A DNA stretch of 64,000 nt from Tethya wilhelma (lineage: Eukaryota; Porifera; Demospongiae; Tethyida; Tethyidae), in the NCBI GenBank assembly GCA_964030475.1, contig CAXIPT010000002.1, positions 7,731,070 through 7,795,069 on the forward strand. The letters are read 5' to 3'. The notes under the pieces were generated by a model. That model saw only the letters and a program-made list of their open reading frames with translations. It did no database searches and had not been told where the DNA came from. Both the position numbers and the translations under genes were made by a program. This document shows positions 22,101 to 33,400 of this stretch, one piece after another (position 1 is the stretch's first letter; every line of letters starts with the position of its first letter).

Positions 22101-23103
22101 CAGTCTACACTAAGACCCCAAGTTTATCGAACAAATGGAAGCGTGTCATACAAGTGGAATGCGTAGTACAGATTTGTCATAATCTGCAGTTGTGACACGT
22201 TGTGGTTAATGAATATGATTACTCCATGAGGCTATGTGGTCATTAATATTCATACCTTGTACTATTGCGCAGCGCCCTCTAGTACTTACGTAAACTGACA
22301 GTTTTTGATGAGCAAAGTCGCTTCTTTTCCAGTTTTCCATGCTTGGTATCTTCAACATGCAAGGATTATTTCATTCCAGATTCAAGGTACGTATAGTGCT
22401 AGTACTATAGAATGGAGATCTAAATTCTGTAGAGACAGGGATATCTATTACTGATTTGATCAAAATTCAAAGTGAATGAATATCATTAATTTTTGGGGAA
22501 GTTCTGAAACATGCCCAGCAAAGATGGCAGCTATTGAATGCCAGCCAAGCGCTAGCAGTCTATTTCTTTACAGTCTATTAGAGCAAGTGTAGAGCTACAT
22601 GAAAGTGCTGACTAGAAGTCTGTGGACCCTTCTTAGGCTGTGTGAGTGCTTGGTTAATAGAGCAATTATTTTTGATTTTGTACAAGCTGTATTTTACTCA
22701 TACTTTAGTTGCAACTCTTCTGCACTTAGCTGACCATAGTCCAAGATGTACATAGTCTAAAAATGTATAGCTTGAGCTTCATATGTGTCTATTACTGATT
22801 TGATCAAAATTCAAAGTTCTCTTCTCCATGCCAAGGTAGCTAGCTACATAAGTGTACTTTACATTTTGATATGACTTACCTTGCTAAAACTTGGGATCAA
22901 TCGAAAGCGCTTGGCCTTCTCTACTCAAAAATCATACTGGTTTTAACTGGACTAGTCCTGAACACGAGTTATAGCTGGTAGAAATAACAGCTAATTTACA
23001 ACTAGCCACGTGTAGTATGAATCTCATTATCTCCCATATGCTCCATACAACCCCCAAATGTTCGATAAATAGTATGTACTTCCGGGGGTCTTAGTGTAGA
23101 CTG
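22101..23103. mobile_element. 1,003-bp TIR element
   Basis: Starts CAGTCTACACTAAGACCCC and ends with its exact complement. A second subterminal block, TTATCGAACA, is also inverted near the right end. A direct 29-bp repeat (CTATTACTGATTTGATCAAA...) lies inside at 22446 and 22789. The flanking bases are TGT on both sides, a possible 3-bp target duplication. No transposase frame is visible. It sits only 20 bp upstream of the integrase-like frame at 23123. Confidence 0.8.
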
Positions 23104-23122
23104 TGTAGTGGAAAGGCTAGAT

Positions 23123-23867
23123 ATGTACATTTCTACTTGCACATCACTGTACCAACAGATGGAACTTCATCACTTGGACGACTCTGACATACTAGGTGAA
23201 GAGCAAGCTATAATTTTGAGGTACAGAACAGAGCTACAGAGTTTAGTTGATTGTCTGGTGGAAATACAGCTTCAATGGAAACGCTACCAAGATATGCTTG
23301 ATGCACATGTTACTGATTTCTCATTTCAAGTTGACACAACCTTAACCCTCCAACGTGGGAGACCACGATTCAATGTGTCAAAGGAGCAACTTGATTACCT
23401 CTCTTCTCTTGGATTTAGCTGGACTGAAATAGCTTCCCTTCTTGGAGTCTCTAGAATGACCATTTACAGGTATGCAAATCAAACTTGTGTACTATATAAC
23501 TGGCTCAGTATTAACACCAAGTATAGGACAATAACTCCCAAGAGAAACTTAGACCAGTATATGTGATGAAGTATAACATGCACATACCATAATGAATCTC
23601 CAGTCACTGACTCGATCATTTAACTATATAATTCTGGTTTACAGAAGGCGTGCTGATTTTGGGATGCTTATAATGATCTAGCTGATACTGTAAATGATGC
23701 TGATGCTTTAGAATTGATAAGAGAGATACATTCTGAGTCCCCCAATCTTGGTGTATCCATGATCAGCGGAAGGCTTAGAGCAAGAGGAATCAAAGTGGCA
23801 AGAGACAGACTTAGGAGACTAGTAAGAGAGAGTGATCCTTTAAGTTCTGCTTACCGTTTGCTAGGAG
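23123..23867 (+). pseudogene. integrase-like protein N-terminus, truncated (two exons)
   Basis: Exon 1 (23123-23469) begins with a helical segment. It then has a GRPRFNVSKEQLDYL helix and SWTEIASLLGVSRMTIYR, a clear helix-turn-helix. This arrangement is known to me from integrase-core (rve) proteins spread in fish and invertebrate genomes. A GTATGC donor at 23470 and a TTTACAG acceptor before 23645 define a 175-bp intron in phase 2. Exon 2 continues the family (RRRADFGM, later LIREIHSESPNLGVSMISGR) but needs a one-base shift near 23665 to avoid a TAG. It ends at a GTAAAT donor at 23868. The catalytic rve domain is absent: a SINE lies directly downstream. The copy is therefore dead. Confidence 0.7.
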
Positions 23868-23879
23868 GTAAATAGCCTA

Positions 23880-24112
23880 GGGCTAATGAACGCAGGTCCC
23901 CCGGGACCGACGGCTTTATATCCCCTCCGAAGGATGTGGTGAAATTCACCTCCTCATTTTTTTGGGTAGAGCTGAGTTAACTCCTAGGCAGAGCTCGAAA
24001 GAGAAAATGGGAAACAAATACCTGTGGCGCTGGAGGGACTCGAACCACCTACCCATGGGTTGGGAGTCAGAGTCAATGGTGAACAAGCCACCAGGCCACC
24101 CCAAAGTACCTG
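23880..24112 (-). mobile_element. tRNA-derived SINE
   Basis: On the - strand a polymerase III A-box (TGGCCTGGTGG, within 24086-24098) is followed about 40 nt later by a perfect B-box (GGTTCGAGTCC, 24035-24049). The tRNA-like head lacks a pairable acceptor stem. A body follows, including GGATATAAAGCCGTCGGTCC, which looks like a conserved SINE central domain. Its 3' end abuts the last exon of the integrase-like pseudogene. Confidence 0.65.
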
Positions 24113-24785
24113 TAGCTTAGCCTCGTCCCCAGGCTCCACTTTGACCTTTCACTCACGGAAAGGAGAAGGGGAGCCTGGTATCCGAGATCACGTGGGGATA
24201 GAACAGGGTAGAACGGTGAAAATTGCGCGTGGGCATATTGTAGTGCGGTCAATGACTCTGCCCACGTTTTTATGCTTCTTGCCACGTGAGGCTAGTATGG
24301 CAAAATGAAATGCACAGTAGATTTTGTGTTTTTGTCAGATAGAAACAGTAAGCGGATAGTAAAAGTATTATTTTTAGGCTGTCTAAGGAGTGAACTTTGC
24401 CAAACAGTAACTGCACGGACAGAACTAGCCCTGCTGGCATCCTGGCATCTCGAAACCTTCGTGCGAGCGGCTCAGCCCGTCTTTCATCCAATTTTGGTAG
24501 TCTAGAGCATCAGTAAGTTATGTTCTATAACTGTAAACTACTAATAGATGATAAACTACTAGCGACTACCCTTCATTGTAAGTTTTGAAGCTGCTTGTAG
24601 CGCTCAGCGGTCGCGAATATTGCTGTTTGCGCAGAACCAAGAGTTTGACGTCATTTATCAAACCGCCGCGCCCCCATATTTGCTCTTTGGCAACGATTGA
24701 CGTCATGCACGTGATTTCGGATACCAGGCTCCTTTCCGTGAGTGAAAGGTCAAAGGGGAGCCTGGGGACGAGGCTACCTGTAGCT
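24109..24785. mobile_element. MULE-type MITE with 9-bp target duplication
   Basis: The element at 24118-24776 is bounded by CCTGTAGCT at 24109-24117 and 24777-24785. The TIRs of about 80 bp start TAGCCTCGTCCCCAGGCTCC. Within each TIR the sequence is itself a hairpin (AGGCTCC... ...GGAGCCTGG), followed by TATCCGAgATCACGTG on the inner side. Long TIRs and a 9-bp duplication are the hallmark of Mutator-like elements. The 500-bp interior shows no transposase. Confidence 0.85.
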
Positions 24786-25145
24786 AGCCTCATGGACCAT
24801 GAACATTTGGCCTGGATGAGATCAAGAGTATAATATACTCTTGATGAGATGTATCAACATAAATTATGTATATAATGACATTGTATGAATTCAATATTGA
24901 TCTTATATAATACTGCATAAATTATAGAGTAATCCATTATGATCAAAAGGGAAAAATCATTCTATAATGCCTACATGCATGTACAGGCAGATCCTTGAAC
25001 ACCGAACCCGAAACCTATATTATAATATTATACATTGACTGACCTTTGCACTTTATCCCAACCTGAAAGTTTGCACCAGTGCTAATACTAAACTTATCAG
25101 TTTTTATAGTAATTTTGTCCAGTTTGGAATGCCATAATAAGATCC
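24786..25145. other. intergenic, nothing recognised
   Basis: AT-rich; only short random frames. Confidence 0.5.
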
Positions 25146-25147
25146 TA

Positions 25148-25308
25148 TAAATATAATATATTATTACATGACTGGGAGGGCAATATGGCTAAATATTGGT
25201 TCGAGACTGGAGTATTGGTCCCGACCGAAGGGAGGGCCAATGCAAAAGTCAAGAACCAATATTTTAGCCATATTGCCCGACCAAAGGAATGTAATAATGG
25301 ATTTATTA
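25148..25308. repeat. inverted repeat, ~55-bp arms
   Basis: ATTATTACAT...GGGCAATATGGCTAAATA (left) pairs with the complement at 25250-25305, spaced by about 45 bp that is itself partly palindromic (GTCCCGACC...). Related GGGCAATA blocks occur again at 26178-26215. Confidence 0.7.
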
Positions 25309-25473
25309 TATACTTATCAACAAGGGCATGCATCTTTGCTAACTAGCTAGCTAGCATGTTGTGACTAGTACAGTTAGCCACGGAAAAAATGAGCTTGAAG
25401 CAGGCCTGCAGGAGTATTGGCCATAGAAAGAGCACAAAATTTATAGCTTTCTCCTGGTTTCTGGCACTATTAA

Positions 25474-25838
25474 CAGTGGCGGATCTAGGATTTTATAAGG
25501 GGGGGATCTAACCAATGCGCGCGCGAAGCGCGCGGCAAAATTTTGGGTAGCCACGCCCACTTCCGGTTTGAAAATCCGCCCCTTTTACGTGCGTGCAGCT
25601 AAAATTTTGCCAGATCAGGGCCTGAATGGCGAAAAAACGGCAAGACACAGTCAGAAACTGTTCTATCTTCCATAAAAAACTGATTTTAAGTGAAATTTTG
25701 AGTTGTTTTTCTTTTTTAAAATTGAAAGGGGGGATCCTTGACGCTACTTTTTCATTTGTGTAGCTATGTAGCTGTATGGGTTTCTAGCTGAAAGGGGGGA
25801 TCCATGGATCCCTTGGATCTCCCCCTAAATCCGCCACT
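25474..25838. mobile_element. MITE with CAGTGGCGGAT ends
   Basis: Left end CAGTGGCGGATCTAGG, right end CCTAAATCCGCCACTG: 16-bp TIRs with one mismatch. It contains a GCGCGCGAAGCGCGC hairpin near 25520 and two further GGGGGGATC blocks. 365 bp, non-coding. Confidence 0.8.
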
Positions 25839-26219
25839 GATCAAGAAGCTTCAATGCCTTCGACAAGTTCGACTCCCGTCTGTCTGCAGCAATGGACAGT
25901 GATTTGTTTACCGGATGTAGCATGGGTGGGGTTTCGCTGTTCGTTTAGTAGCTGACTCGCTCGTACTGAAGGCTTTCTCTGTGTCAACGAACTAGCTTGA
26001 CTAGCGTAGCTTTTATCTCTCCAAGCATTTACAAAAAAACTGGCAGTGGTTTCTATGCAGCCTTCTTTTTATACCGTGGCAACGATTATCTGTGATTGGT
26101 TAAAATTCGCGCGTAAAATTGATTTTTGTGCAGCGTGATTGGCTGAGCATAGCGCGAACAAATTTCTACAAGCGGGCAATAGCAGCAGGGCAATACGGGA
26201 AGTTATTGCCCGCTGCCTC

Positions 26220-26470
26220 TGTACTTAACTTAGTATAGTAACTATATAAGTATATAATAATAATAATTATTATTATCAGTTTAATGTATCTCAACACTAT
26301 GCATGCATAATAGCTATAGTGCTCTGATCATGCATCATGTATGCATGCACCCAACATAGAGCTTATGATCATCGCATGCATGCATGCATGCACCCTTATA
26401 GCTCATGATCATCATGCATGCATGCATGCAATGCCATATAATTATATATATATTATATATACTGAATTAT
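26220..26470. repeat. simple-sequence patches (AATAAT, ATGCATGC)
   Basis: Runs of TGCATGCATGCA at 26378-26430 and AT-rich TATATA near 26440-26460. Low complexity. Confidence 0.8.
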
Positions 26471-26761
26471 TATAGCTGGTATGCATGCATATGGATTCTG
26501 CTTCTATTTTAACAAACAGTTACTGTCCTATTCACTATTCTGAAATTCATGCATTTTCATTCTTTTGTGCACTAGACAAGGCCCCACACATTGCGCACAC
26601 ACTATATACAGTTTCTCGCTCCATTTTCCATTCAATCTGTTTGTGCAATTCATCCGCTCTCTCTTGCTGAGCATTTGCTGTTGACAATTTAATGAACATT
26701 TCATTGGTAGTATAACTTAACTTGAACTGCTATCATAATATCATATTATAAGCAAAGTTTT

Positions 26762-26815
26762 GTCCGTCCGTGTGTCCGTCCGTCCGTCCGTCCGTCCGTC
26801 CGTGTGTTACGGAGG
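26762..26815 (+). repeat. (CCGT)n microsatellite
   Basis: About ten copies of CCGT with two GTGT interruptions. Confidence 0.95.
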
Positions 26816-27325
26816 GTCACCGGAAGTGATGTGACCTCGAACTAAAAGCTGCTTTTTTTCTGGACTGTGGAGAATACAAGCTAGGAAAAGAGTGTCTAGA
26901 AAGCTAGCTTAGACAGTGCTAGCCTAGGATAAAACAACAAGCAATATAAGTATGGCTAGCTGTTTTTGAGATCGCTGACAAGGCTTACCAGTGGCATCTG
27001 TATCCAACAAAGAAGCGGGCTATGGGAGCCAATCTTCACAAATGAAGCGTAACGAGGTGAGAACACTCACTACTGGAAGTCTGCTTCTCTGTCGCTGTAC
27101 ACGAAAAACAGCTAGCCAGATAACGAGTTTCTTTTGCCAGCTGATTGCAAAAATTGCGGAAGTCGGAAAAGGGTCGTCTGTGACGTCACGTATTGAGGTA
27201 AATTGCTGAACTGGCCAACAGAGTACTACCAAAGCAGTGCATATACACATGCAGCATTGCAAGTCCTTATGCTTGCCAGTATTTATGTTCATATTAAAAA
27301 CTTTTATAAATTGTTCTACATAAAC
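26816..27325. other. intergenic, nothing recognised
   Basis: Flank of the LINE. No promoter or ORF1-like frame seen, consistent with 5' truncation of the LINE. Confidence 0.5.
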
Positions 27326-27329
27326 TAGT

Positions 27330-29993
27330 GATTGTTGTGTGTTGCTTCAACTGCAAAGGTTGTCCTAAGCCAACTTTACTTATTTGTGTTTATTTACCAA
27401 CTGACTACTCTACTCCTGAATCTAATTTTGCTTTTTGTGAAAGTCTTTCCGAACTTGAAGCCATTGTCTCTGCTGAGCATTTTGACAATCTAGTCATAGC
27501 TGGTGACTTTAATGTTGATTTTTCACGCCCGAGCTCTAATCTTAACCATCTTATGTCCTTTATGCAGACCCATGACCTTGTCTCTGTTGACTTAAAATTT
27601 AACATAAATTACACCTATCATAGAGATGATTACTCGTGTGTGTCCTCCCCTGATCACATTATCACCTGTTCTAATCATGCTCATCTGATTGATTCTGTAT
27701 TCGCTCAGGACTCTGCTACAAATTTTTCTGATCACCTGTCTTTGCATTTTAGACTTAATATTCCTAATTCTCTTTCCCTTCCTGTTAACTCTACACCTAC
27801 TGTTAATGCATCACAGTTTACACCTAATTCTTATTGCTCTGTTAATTGGTCTATTGTTGATCAAGATCACATCAACCTTTTTTGTGAGCATCTTTTAGCT
27901 AACATACCCCTTTTTCCCAATGAGGTTTTTGATTGTTGCCTGCCTGACTGCTCTGATCACTCACTATTTCTTGACTCATACTGTTCCCAACTTTTTAGTT
28001 GTTTTGTTGCGGCTTCTAATGAGTGTCTCCCCAATCATCAGGGGCATCATCATTCACCCCTTTCTGGTTGGAATGTTGCTGCTGCCTCTCTCAAGCAGTC
28101 TGCCTCTTTTTGGCACAAAGTTTGGACCGATTGTGGCTGTCCATCTGCAGGGGTTTTATTCCAGATAAAAAAGCATAGCAAAAAGAGATACAAATATGAG
28201 GTTCGTCGTCTTCGTCGCCGTCAATGTCATTTAAAACGTAAGAAGCTTGCTAATGCTTTACTCAATTCTAACTCCTCTGAGTTTTGGCGTCAAGTCAAAT
28301 TGATTTCTAAGCCTTCTGCAAGATCCTCCTCTCTTCCAGAATGTGTGGATGGTCACTCTGACCCCACAGAAATTTCAAATCTCTTTTCGTCTAATCTTAG
28401 TTCGTTACTTAACTCAGGTTCTAACTGTTCTTCTCGTGACAATCTGTTCTGTTGTCTTCAAGCCTCAGTCAGCTCCTCTGACTTGTCTTCCATCTACATC
28501 TCCCAGGATTGTGTCCGGGAAGCTATTTTGAAGCTGAAACTTAATAAGCGAGATGGCACTACTTGCATGTCTAACCATTTCATCTATGCTATAGATGTTT
28601 TGTGTAAACCACTCTCTAAACTGTTTACTGCGATGCTACGTCATGGTCATGTTCCTGAGTCTATCAGAGATTGTATTTTAGTACCTGTTCCTAAACCAGG
28701 TAAAGATCCTTCTGCCTCTGACAGTTATCGTCCCATTGCACTTGCCCCCACTATGAGTAAAATCTTCGAATGGTGTTTACTTTTTGAATTCCAGGAATGC
28801 TTTTCCACATCACCACTACAGTTTGGTTTTAAACCTGCCTTTTCATCAGATCTTTGTACTGGTCTTCTCAAGAACACTGTATATGAGTATGTGGCGAATG
28901 AAACTGATGTCTATGCTTGTTTTCTTGATGCCAGCAAAGCATTTGATCGTGTAGATCATAATCTGTTATTCGAAAAGTTACTCCAAAGAAATTTGCCAAC
29001 TCCTGTCTCTCGACTTTACTCTCTTGGTATGCAACTCAGCAATTTCGAGTCAGATGGTGTAATTCTTTTTCAGTACCATTTTCCTCCTCCAATGGTGTTC
29101 GTCAGGGTGGTGTCATTTCTCCTATTCTGTTTACTATATATATTGATGACCTTTTAAATGACCTGCAGAACAATGGTATTGGCTGTTTTTGGAATCACCA
29201 CTTTGTTGGTGCCTTTGGCTATGCTGATGATATTGCTCTCCTTGCTCCATCTGCATCTGCCCTAAGAAGTATGCTTGGTACGTGTACATCTTTTGCTCAC
29301 TCTCACCACCTTATTTTTAATCCTGATAAGACTCAACTCATTAAGTTTAGTAAATCGGTAAACTTTAATCTGTCAACTCCCAACTTTGCATTCTGTGGCA
29401 AATCTCTTACTTTAAGTAAATCTGTTAAGCACCTGGGTCACATTCTTACTTGCAACTTGTCTGATGATGAAGACATCTATGCCATCTCTAACGAAATGTG
29501 CCGCAAGGCTAACTATATTTTATATATGTTTTCCTGTTGTGATCCTATTGTTAAGACTAGATTATTCCAGTCCTACTGTCTCTCTTTATATGGTGCCTGT
29601 CTCTGGAAGTCCTCTTCACCTGCTTTAAGAAATCTAGAGGTCTCTTTTAATAATATTCTTCGCAAAATTTGGCAGCTACCTCGTCACAGTCACACTGGTA
29701 TAGTTCACTCCGTTGCTAAATTACAAAGTGTATACAATACTATTCTTGTAAGGTCTAGAGGTCTCCTGATGTCTGCTCTCAAGTCTAAGTCTTCTCTCAT
29801 CTCTGGTTTGTTTCTTCATTCTTCTTCTCGCCTGTATAACTATCTTGGTTATAACATTCAGCTTGGTCAGAAGCATTGCAAGCATTATTCAGAATCTGAC
29901 AAACTGTGTGCAAGTTTTATCAGAGATGTTAGATGTAACCAGTCTGCTAATTGTCATTTAAATCATGAAGTTTATTGTATATCTACATTATAA
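27330..29993 (+). pseudogene. LINE endonuclease/reverse transcriptase, one frameshift
   Basis: The first open segment to 29157 has AGDFNVDF, SPDHIITC and NFSDHLSL, the catalytic core motifs of an AP-type endonuclease. The first ~80 residues expected for that domain are missing. The RT begins near 28500. It has DSYRPIALAPTMSKIFE, QFGFKPAFSS and FLDASKAFDRVDH (catalytic Asp codon at 28927). Between about 29035 and 29085 the frame shifts. The RT then continues in another frame with SNGVRQGGVISPILF and the YADD box (29220-29231), followed by the thumb and C-terminal region to the stop at 29993. Apart from this single lesion the frame is clean, so the copy is young. It encodes the enzyme that nicks target DNA and primes reverse transcription there. 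Confidence 0.9.
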
Positions 29994-30100
29994 CTATTAA
30001 TTATCTACTTAATTTAATTTGTTGTATGTATATGTTGTCGTTCTTGCTCCTCTTGATGGAGTGTTCATTATTAATATTATTATTATTATTATAACAAAAT
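27330..30100 (+). mobile_element. LINE-type non-LTR retrotransposon, 5'-truncated
   Basis: It carries an apurinic-type endonuclease and a reverse transcriptase. The 3' end has an AT-rich tail with a short (ATT)n run at 30078-30096, typical of LINE 3' ends. The 5' edge falls inside the endonuclease. No target duplication was fixed. The clade is not assigned; the EN+RT order and C-terminal Cys-poor region fit the CR1/Jockey/RTE-like groups in general. Confidence 0.9.
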
Positions 30101-30825
30101 GCTCATCAATTTCATCTATGTTTACTATTAACGTTCACTATAATTCTGTAAACATACATAAACAAGGAGTGGGCGAGCGAAGCGAGCCCCACTCCTTGTA
30201 GTATATATACACACTAAACAAACTGGTTAAATAATGAAACATAATAAGTGATATTATTGTTAATTGTTTGATTACAATAAATGACTAATATGACAAAAAA
30301 ACAACATAATATTATCGGAGAGAGTCACAATGTCATGGAGTCAAATGGCATGCATTTCCCAGCTAAACTCATTTGCCTTTCTCACCACTGCTTGAGCCAA
30401 AACCAGGGAATAACTTTCGAAGAGCTTTTGCACTTGCATCAGATACGGTTCCAATCTGATCACAATGTTTTAATGCTGAAGTGGTAGGGTCAGCCTATGC
30501 CAACAACAAAATCCAAGTATTATCAACAGTTTTGTGATAGATAACACTTACCAGTCACATGCATTCTCTAATAACTTAACTACTACTATGTCATTTCATA
30601 ACATGATAGGCCATGGCTAGAAATTGTAGTACTAACAGTGACATGCAGCTGTGCTACATAAAAAGTACAAGCCTAATTTGCATCTCATTAATATGCAAAA
30701 TTTTGTATTGTAACAATGGAAGAGCAAGCAAAACTTCACTAACTTTAGCTCCGTTTGGCGGAGCGAGTGCCAGAGTTCAAGGTCCATTGATTGAGGAAGT
30801 CATAAGTTCAACTCTTCCTGTTTAA
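30101..30825. other. intergenic with a 38-bp hairpin
   Basis: 30162-30199 is an imperfect palindrome (ACAAGGAGTGGGCGAGCG / CGAGCCCCACTCCTTGT), related in sequence to Helitron ends but lacking the CTAG terminus. No gene recognised. Confidence 0.5.
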
Positions 30826-32619
30826 TTGGGGCGAGCATGAGCGAGCCCCACATAAGCGTGTCGAACGAGGGATTTGTATGTCTGTATATATATATATATA
30901 TATATCTAGTGATGTAATCGTCCGACCGACCGCTTTCCGTAAATACGAACTATATTCTAATTGTTCCAAATTAACCGCATGCCATGCCACGTGTCTATGA
31001 AAAATTGCAAAGCCCTGAAAATTGTCAACACTGGCCTCGCGCGCGCGCACACCGAACAGAAAGCCACTGAAGGACTGAGAACTGAAGGTCAGAACTGGAC
31101 TGGACTGGAAGGGTCTATGTAAGATAGGCACGGCGAAAAGCTAAAGCACATTTTACTACAGGTGGCAACAACCTACACGAAGGTAAGCTCACTATGTTAA
31201 TTTGTCAGCTGAAATCATGATCATAGCACATAATTTATACGCAGTGGCCATGTATAAAACCAGCAAGCAAACTGAATAGTTTCACAGCTTGAAACTACTG
31301 CAGTAATGTTGGGTGTATGGATGGATGTCAATACTACTGGATAACAAGAGCAGAAGCTAGAGCAGCCACCACTGAGAAGCTCTAAACTGCAAAACCCTGA
31401 GCTCAGCATTGCCAGAAATACGCGGACACGGAAAATAATTTTACGTAATCTCTCCGTATACTACTTCCGCTCTTAAGTACTAGAGTGATAGGCGCTTACC
31501 TGGAATCAACCCTTTCCAAAGTACTTTCTTGAAATGTATGGCCTGGTTTTACATCTAGACATAATAGTTACTTCTTACAAAAAACTTTCAAGTCTAACCG
31601 TTACTCTCAGAATATTCCAGAAACAAAAGTTTGTTAACTATTACTCCACTCGACTTCTCCGTATTGTGCTAGTTAATTTTCTTCCGGACCTCTTCCAAAC
31701 ATCCCGCGTTTGCAGGCTAACCGTGAAAAAATTTTCAGATGTATGGCTTGCAATTGACCGACAGAGGGTTAAACTTCACAAAAATAGTCTTGAAGGTCAC
31801 GCTTGCCCATCTCAGAATATTCCAGGCAAGTTTAAAGTACTATACTAAACTGCTATTATGACATCATTATAAATTACGTCATCACACAATATTGCTGATT
31901 CAGCAGTTTCGCTAAAATCACAGATCGCTTAGAAATCTCTCTATTTAGCTTTCTGGCTGTAAGAAGAAGAGTTTTGTGTCCTTAATAGTCACTTCTGGCT
32001 GTCTGGAGTGTGTCTTCACAAGCGCTTCTGGATAATTTGAAAAATTCTGGATTTAATGATATTCATATATTCATGTATGTGGGCGTTCCGTACATGTCCT
32101 CTATTTGTATTGCAATTTCTGGCAATGGAGTCCGAGAAGCTAGGAACTGCCGACTGATAACTCAGAACTAATACAACAGCTAGTTGCTAAGATTCAACGC
32201 ATGAATGATGCTGAAACCCCGGGCGTAGGTGGCCAGGAGAGTAACTGTTAACTGGCAAGAGAGAATCAATGGAGTCCTGCCTGAGCAGTAATGAGAATAA
32301 CTGCAGACTCATGATCAAAGAAATCAAGTACAGCCAAGATACGCCACGAAGTTTACCTTGGTCTGCCACCACCACATCGTCCACGAAAAATCTCGATTGA
32401 ACCCAAACATAGCCTCGCTTCGCTCGGAATTATGCCATACTCTTTCACCAGTGCAATAACAAACAATATGCACTAGCCTCGTTCCCACATAACCTACTAG
32501 GCTCCCCTTTCACAGTGAGTATATAGGGGAGAGCCTGCAACGAGTCTATTCCCACATGCAAAACTCTATGCGCATGGGCTTGCTCGTGCTCGCCCCACTC
32601 CATGCTTGCATGCCACTAG
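30826..32619 (+). mobile_element. non-autonomous Helitron (~1.8 kb)
   Basis: 5' end TTGGGGCGAGCATGAGCGAG at 30826. 3' end: inverted block GCTCGTGCTCGCCCCA, then a hairpin (CATGC TT GCATG), then CCACTAG at 32619 with T following, as expected for insertion into AT. The internal mutation in the 5' block (GCATGAGC) is matched in the 3' block (GCTCGTGC), which supports pairing these two ends. No Rep or helicase inside. A degenerate MULE end lies at 32476-32545. Confidence 0.7.
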
Positions 32620-33049
32620 TAATTGGGGCGAGCCTGAGCGAGCCCCACATAGTCTTTGTAAATGGTAAAATTTCTGCTTGTTTGTTGGTTTGTACACGGT
32701 GGACACTTTCCGTATATTCAAATTATTCGAACGCGGTGTTGCAATATTGAAATTGATTGCGCAATAGCATTAGCACATGTTCGAACTTGGTGTCAAAGTT
32801 GCGCAATATTGAGTCTCGCAATAGCACATTTTTTCTGACAGTGTCACATGAAAGTCTGTTCGACGTTCAGATTCGATCATGGATAATAATGAAGAGAAAA
32901 AACAAAAACGCCTTGCACGGCGAAGAGAACTCTACAGAGAACGTAAAGCTAGAGAAACGCCTGATGACAAAGAAAGGAGACTCGCAAGGCGTAGACAAGT
33001 AGATTCAGCTCGCAAACAAAAACGGCGCCTGCGAGAAACCACTTCCGAG

Positions 33050-33400
33050 AGAGATGCTCGTTTTGAACAAGAAAGAGTCAGGATCGAAGAAAGGAGGCAG
33101 AGAGAGACCACTCCCCAGAGAGATGCTCGTCTTGAACAAGAAAGAGTCCGGATCGAGGAAAGGAGGCAGAGAGAGACCACTCCCCAGAGAGATGCTCGTC
33201 TTGATCAAGAAAGAGTCAGGATTGAGGAAAGGAGGCAGAGAGAGACCACTCCCCAGAGAGATGCTCGTCTTGATCAAGAAAGCGTCAGGATTGAGGAAAG
33301 GAGGCAGAGAGAGACCAGTCCCCAGAGAGATGTTCGTCTTGATCAACAAAGAGTCAGAGACGAGGAAAGGAGGCAGAGAGAGACCACTCCCCAGAGAGAA
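33050..33400 (+). repeat. 69-bp coding minisatellite in Helitron exon 1
   Basis: Five head-to-tail units start at about 33050, 33119, 33188, 33257 and 33326 (unit AGAGATGCTCG...). The 23-residue unit is rich in Arg, Glu and Gln and keeps the frame. The related copy at 15884-16680 has only two to three units. Confidence 0.9.

Noticed and set aside
24010..24112. tRNA gene on the - strand
   Set aside because: A- and B-boxes are good but the acceptor stem does not pair and a SINE-type body follows; called a SINE instead.
30162..30199. Helitron 3' terminus
   Set aside because: Hairpin resembles Helitron blocks but there is no CTAG or proper terminator layout.
30770..30825. Pol III gene with B-box (AAGTTCAACTCTTCC)
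   Set aside because: B-box is degenerate and no A-box is found at a suitable distance.
31534..31848. 104-residue protein in the non-autonomous Helitron
   Set aside because: No recognisable motif, no conserved start context; likely random.
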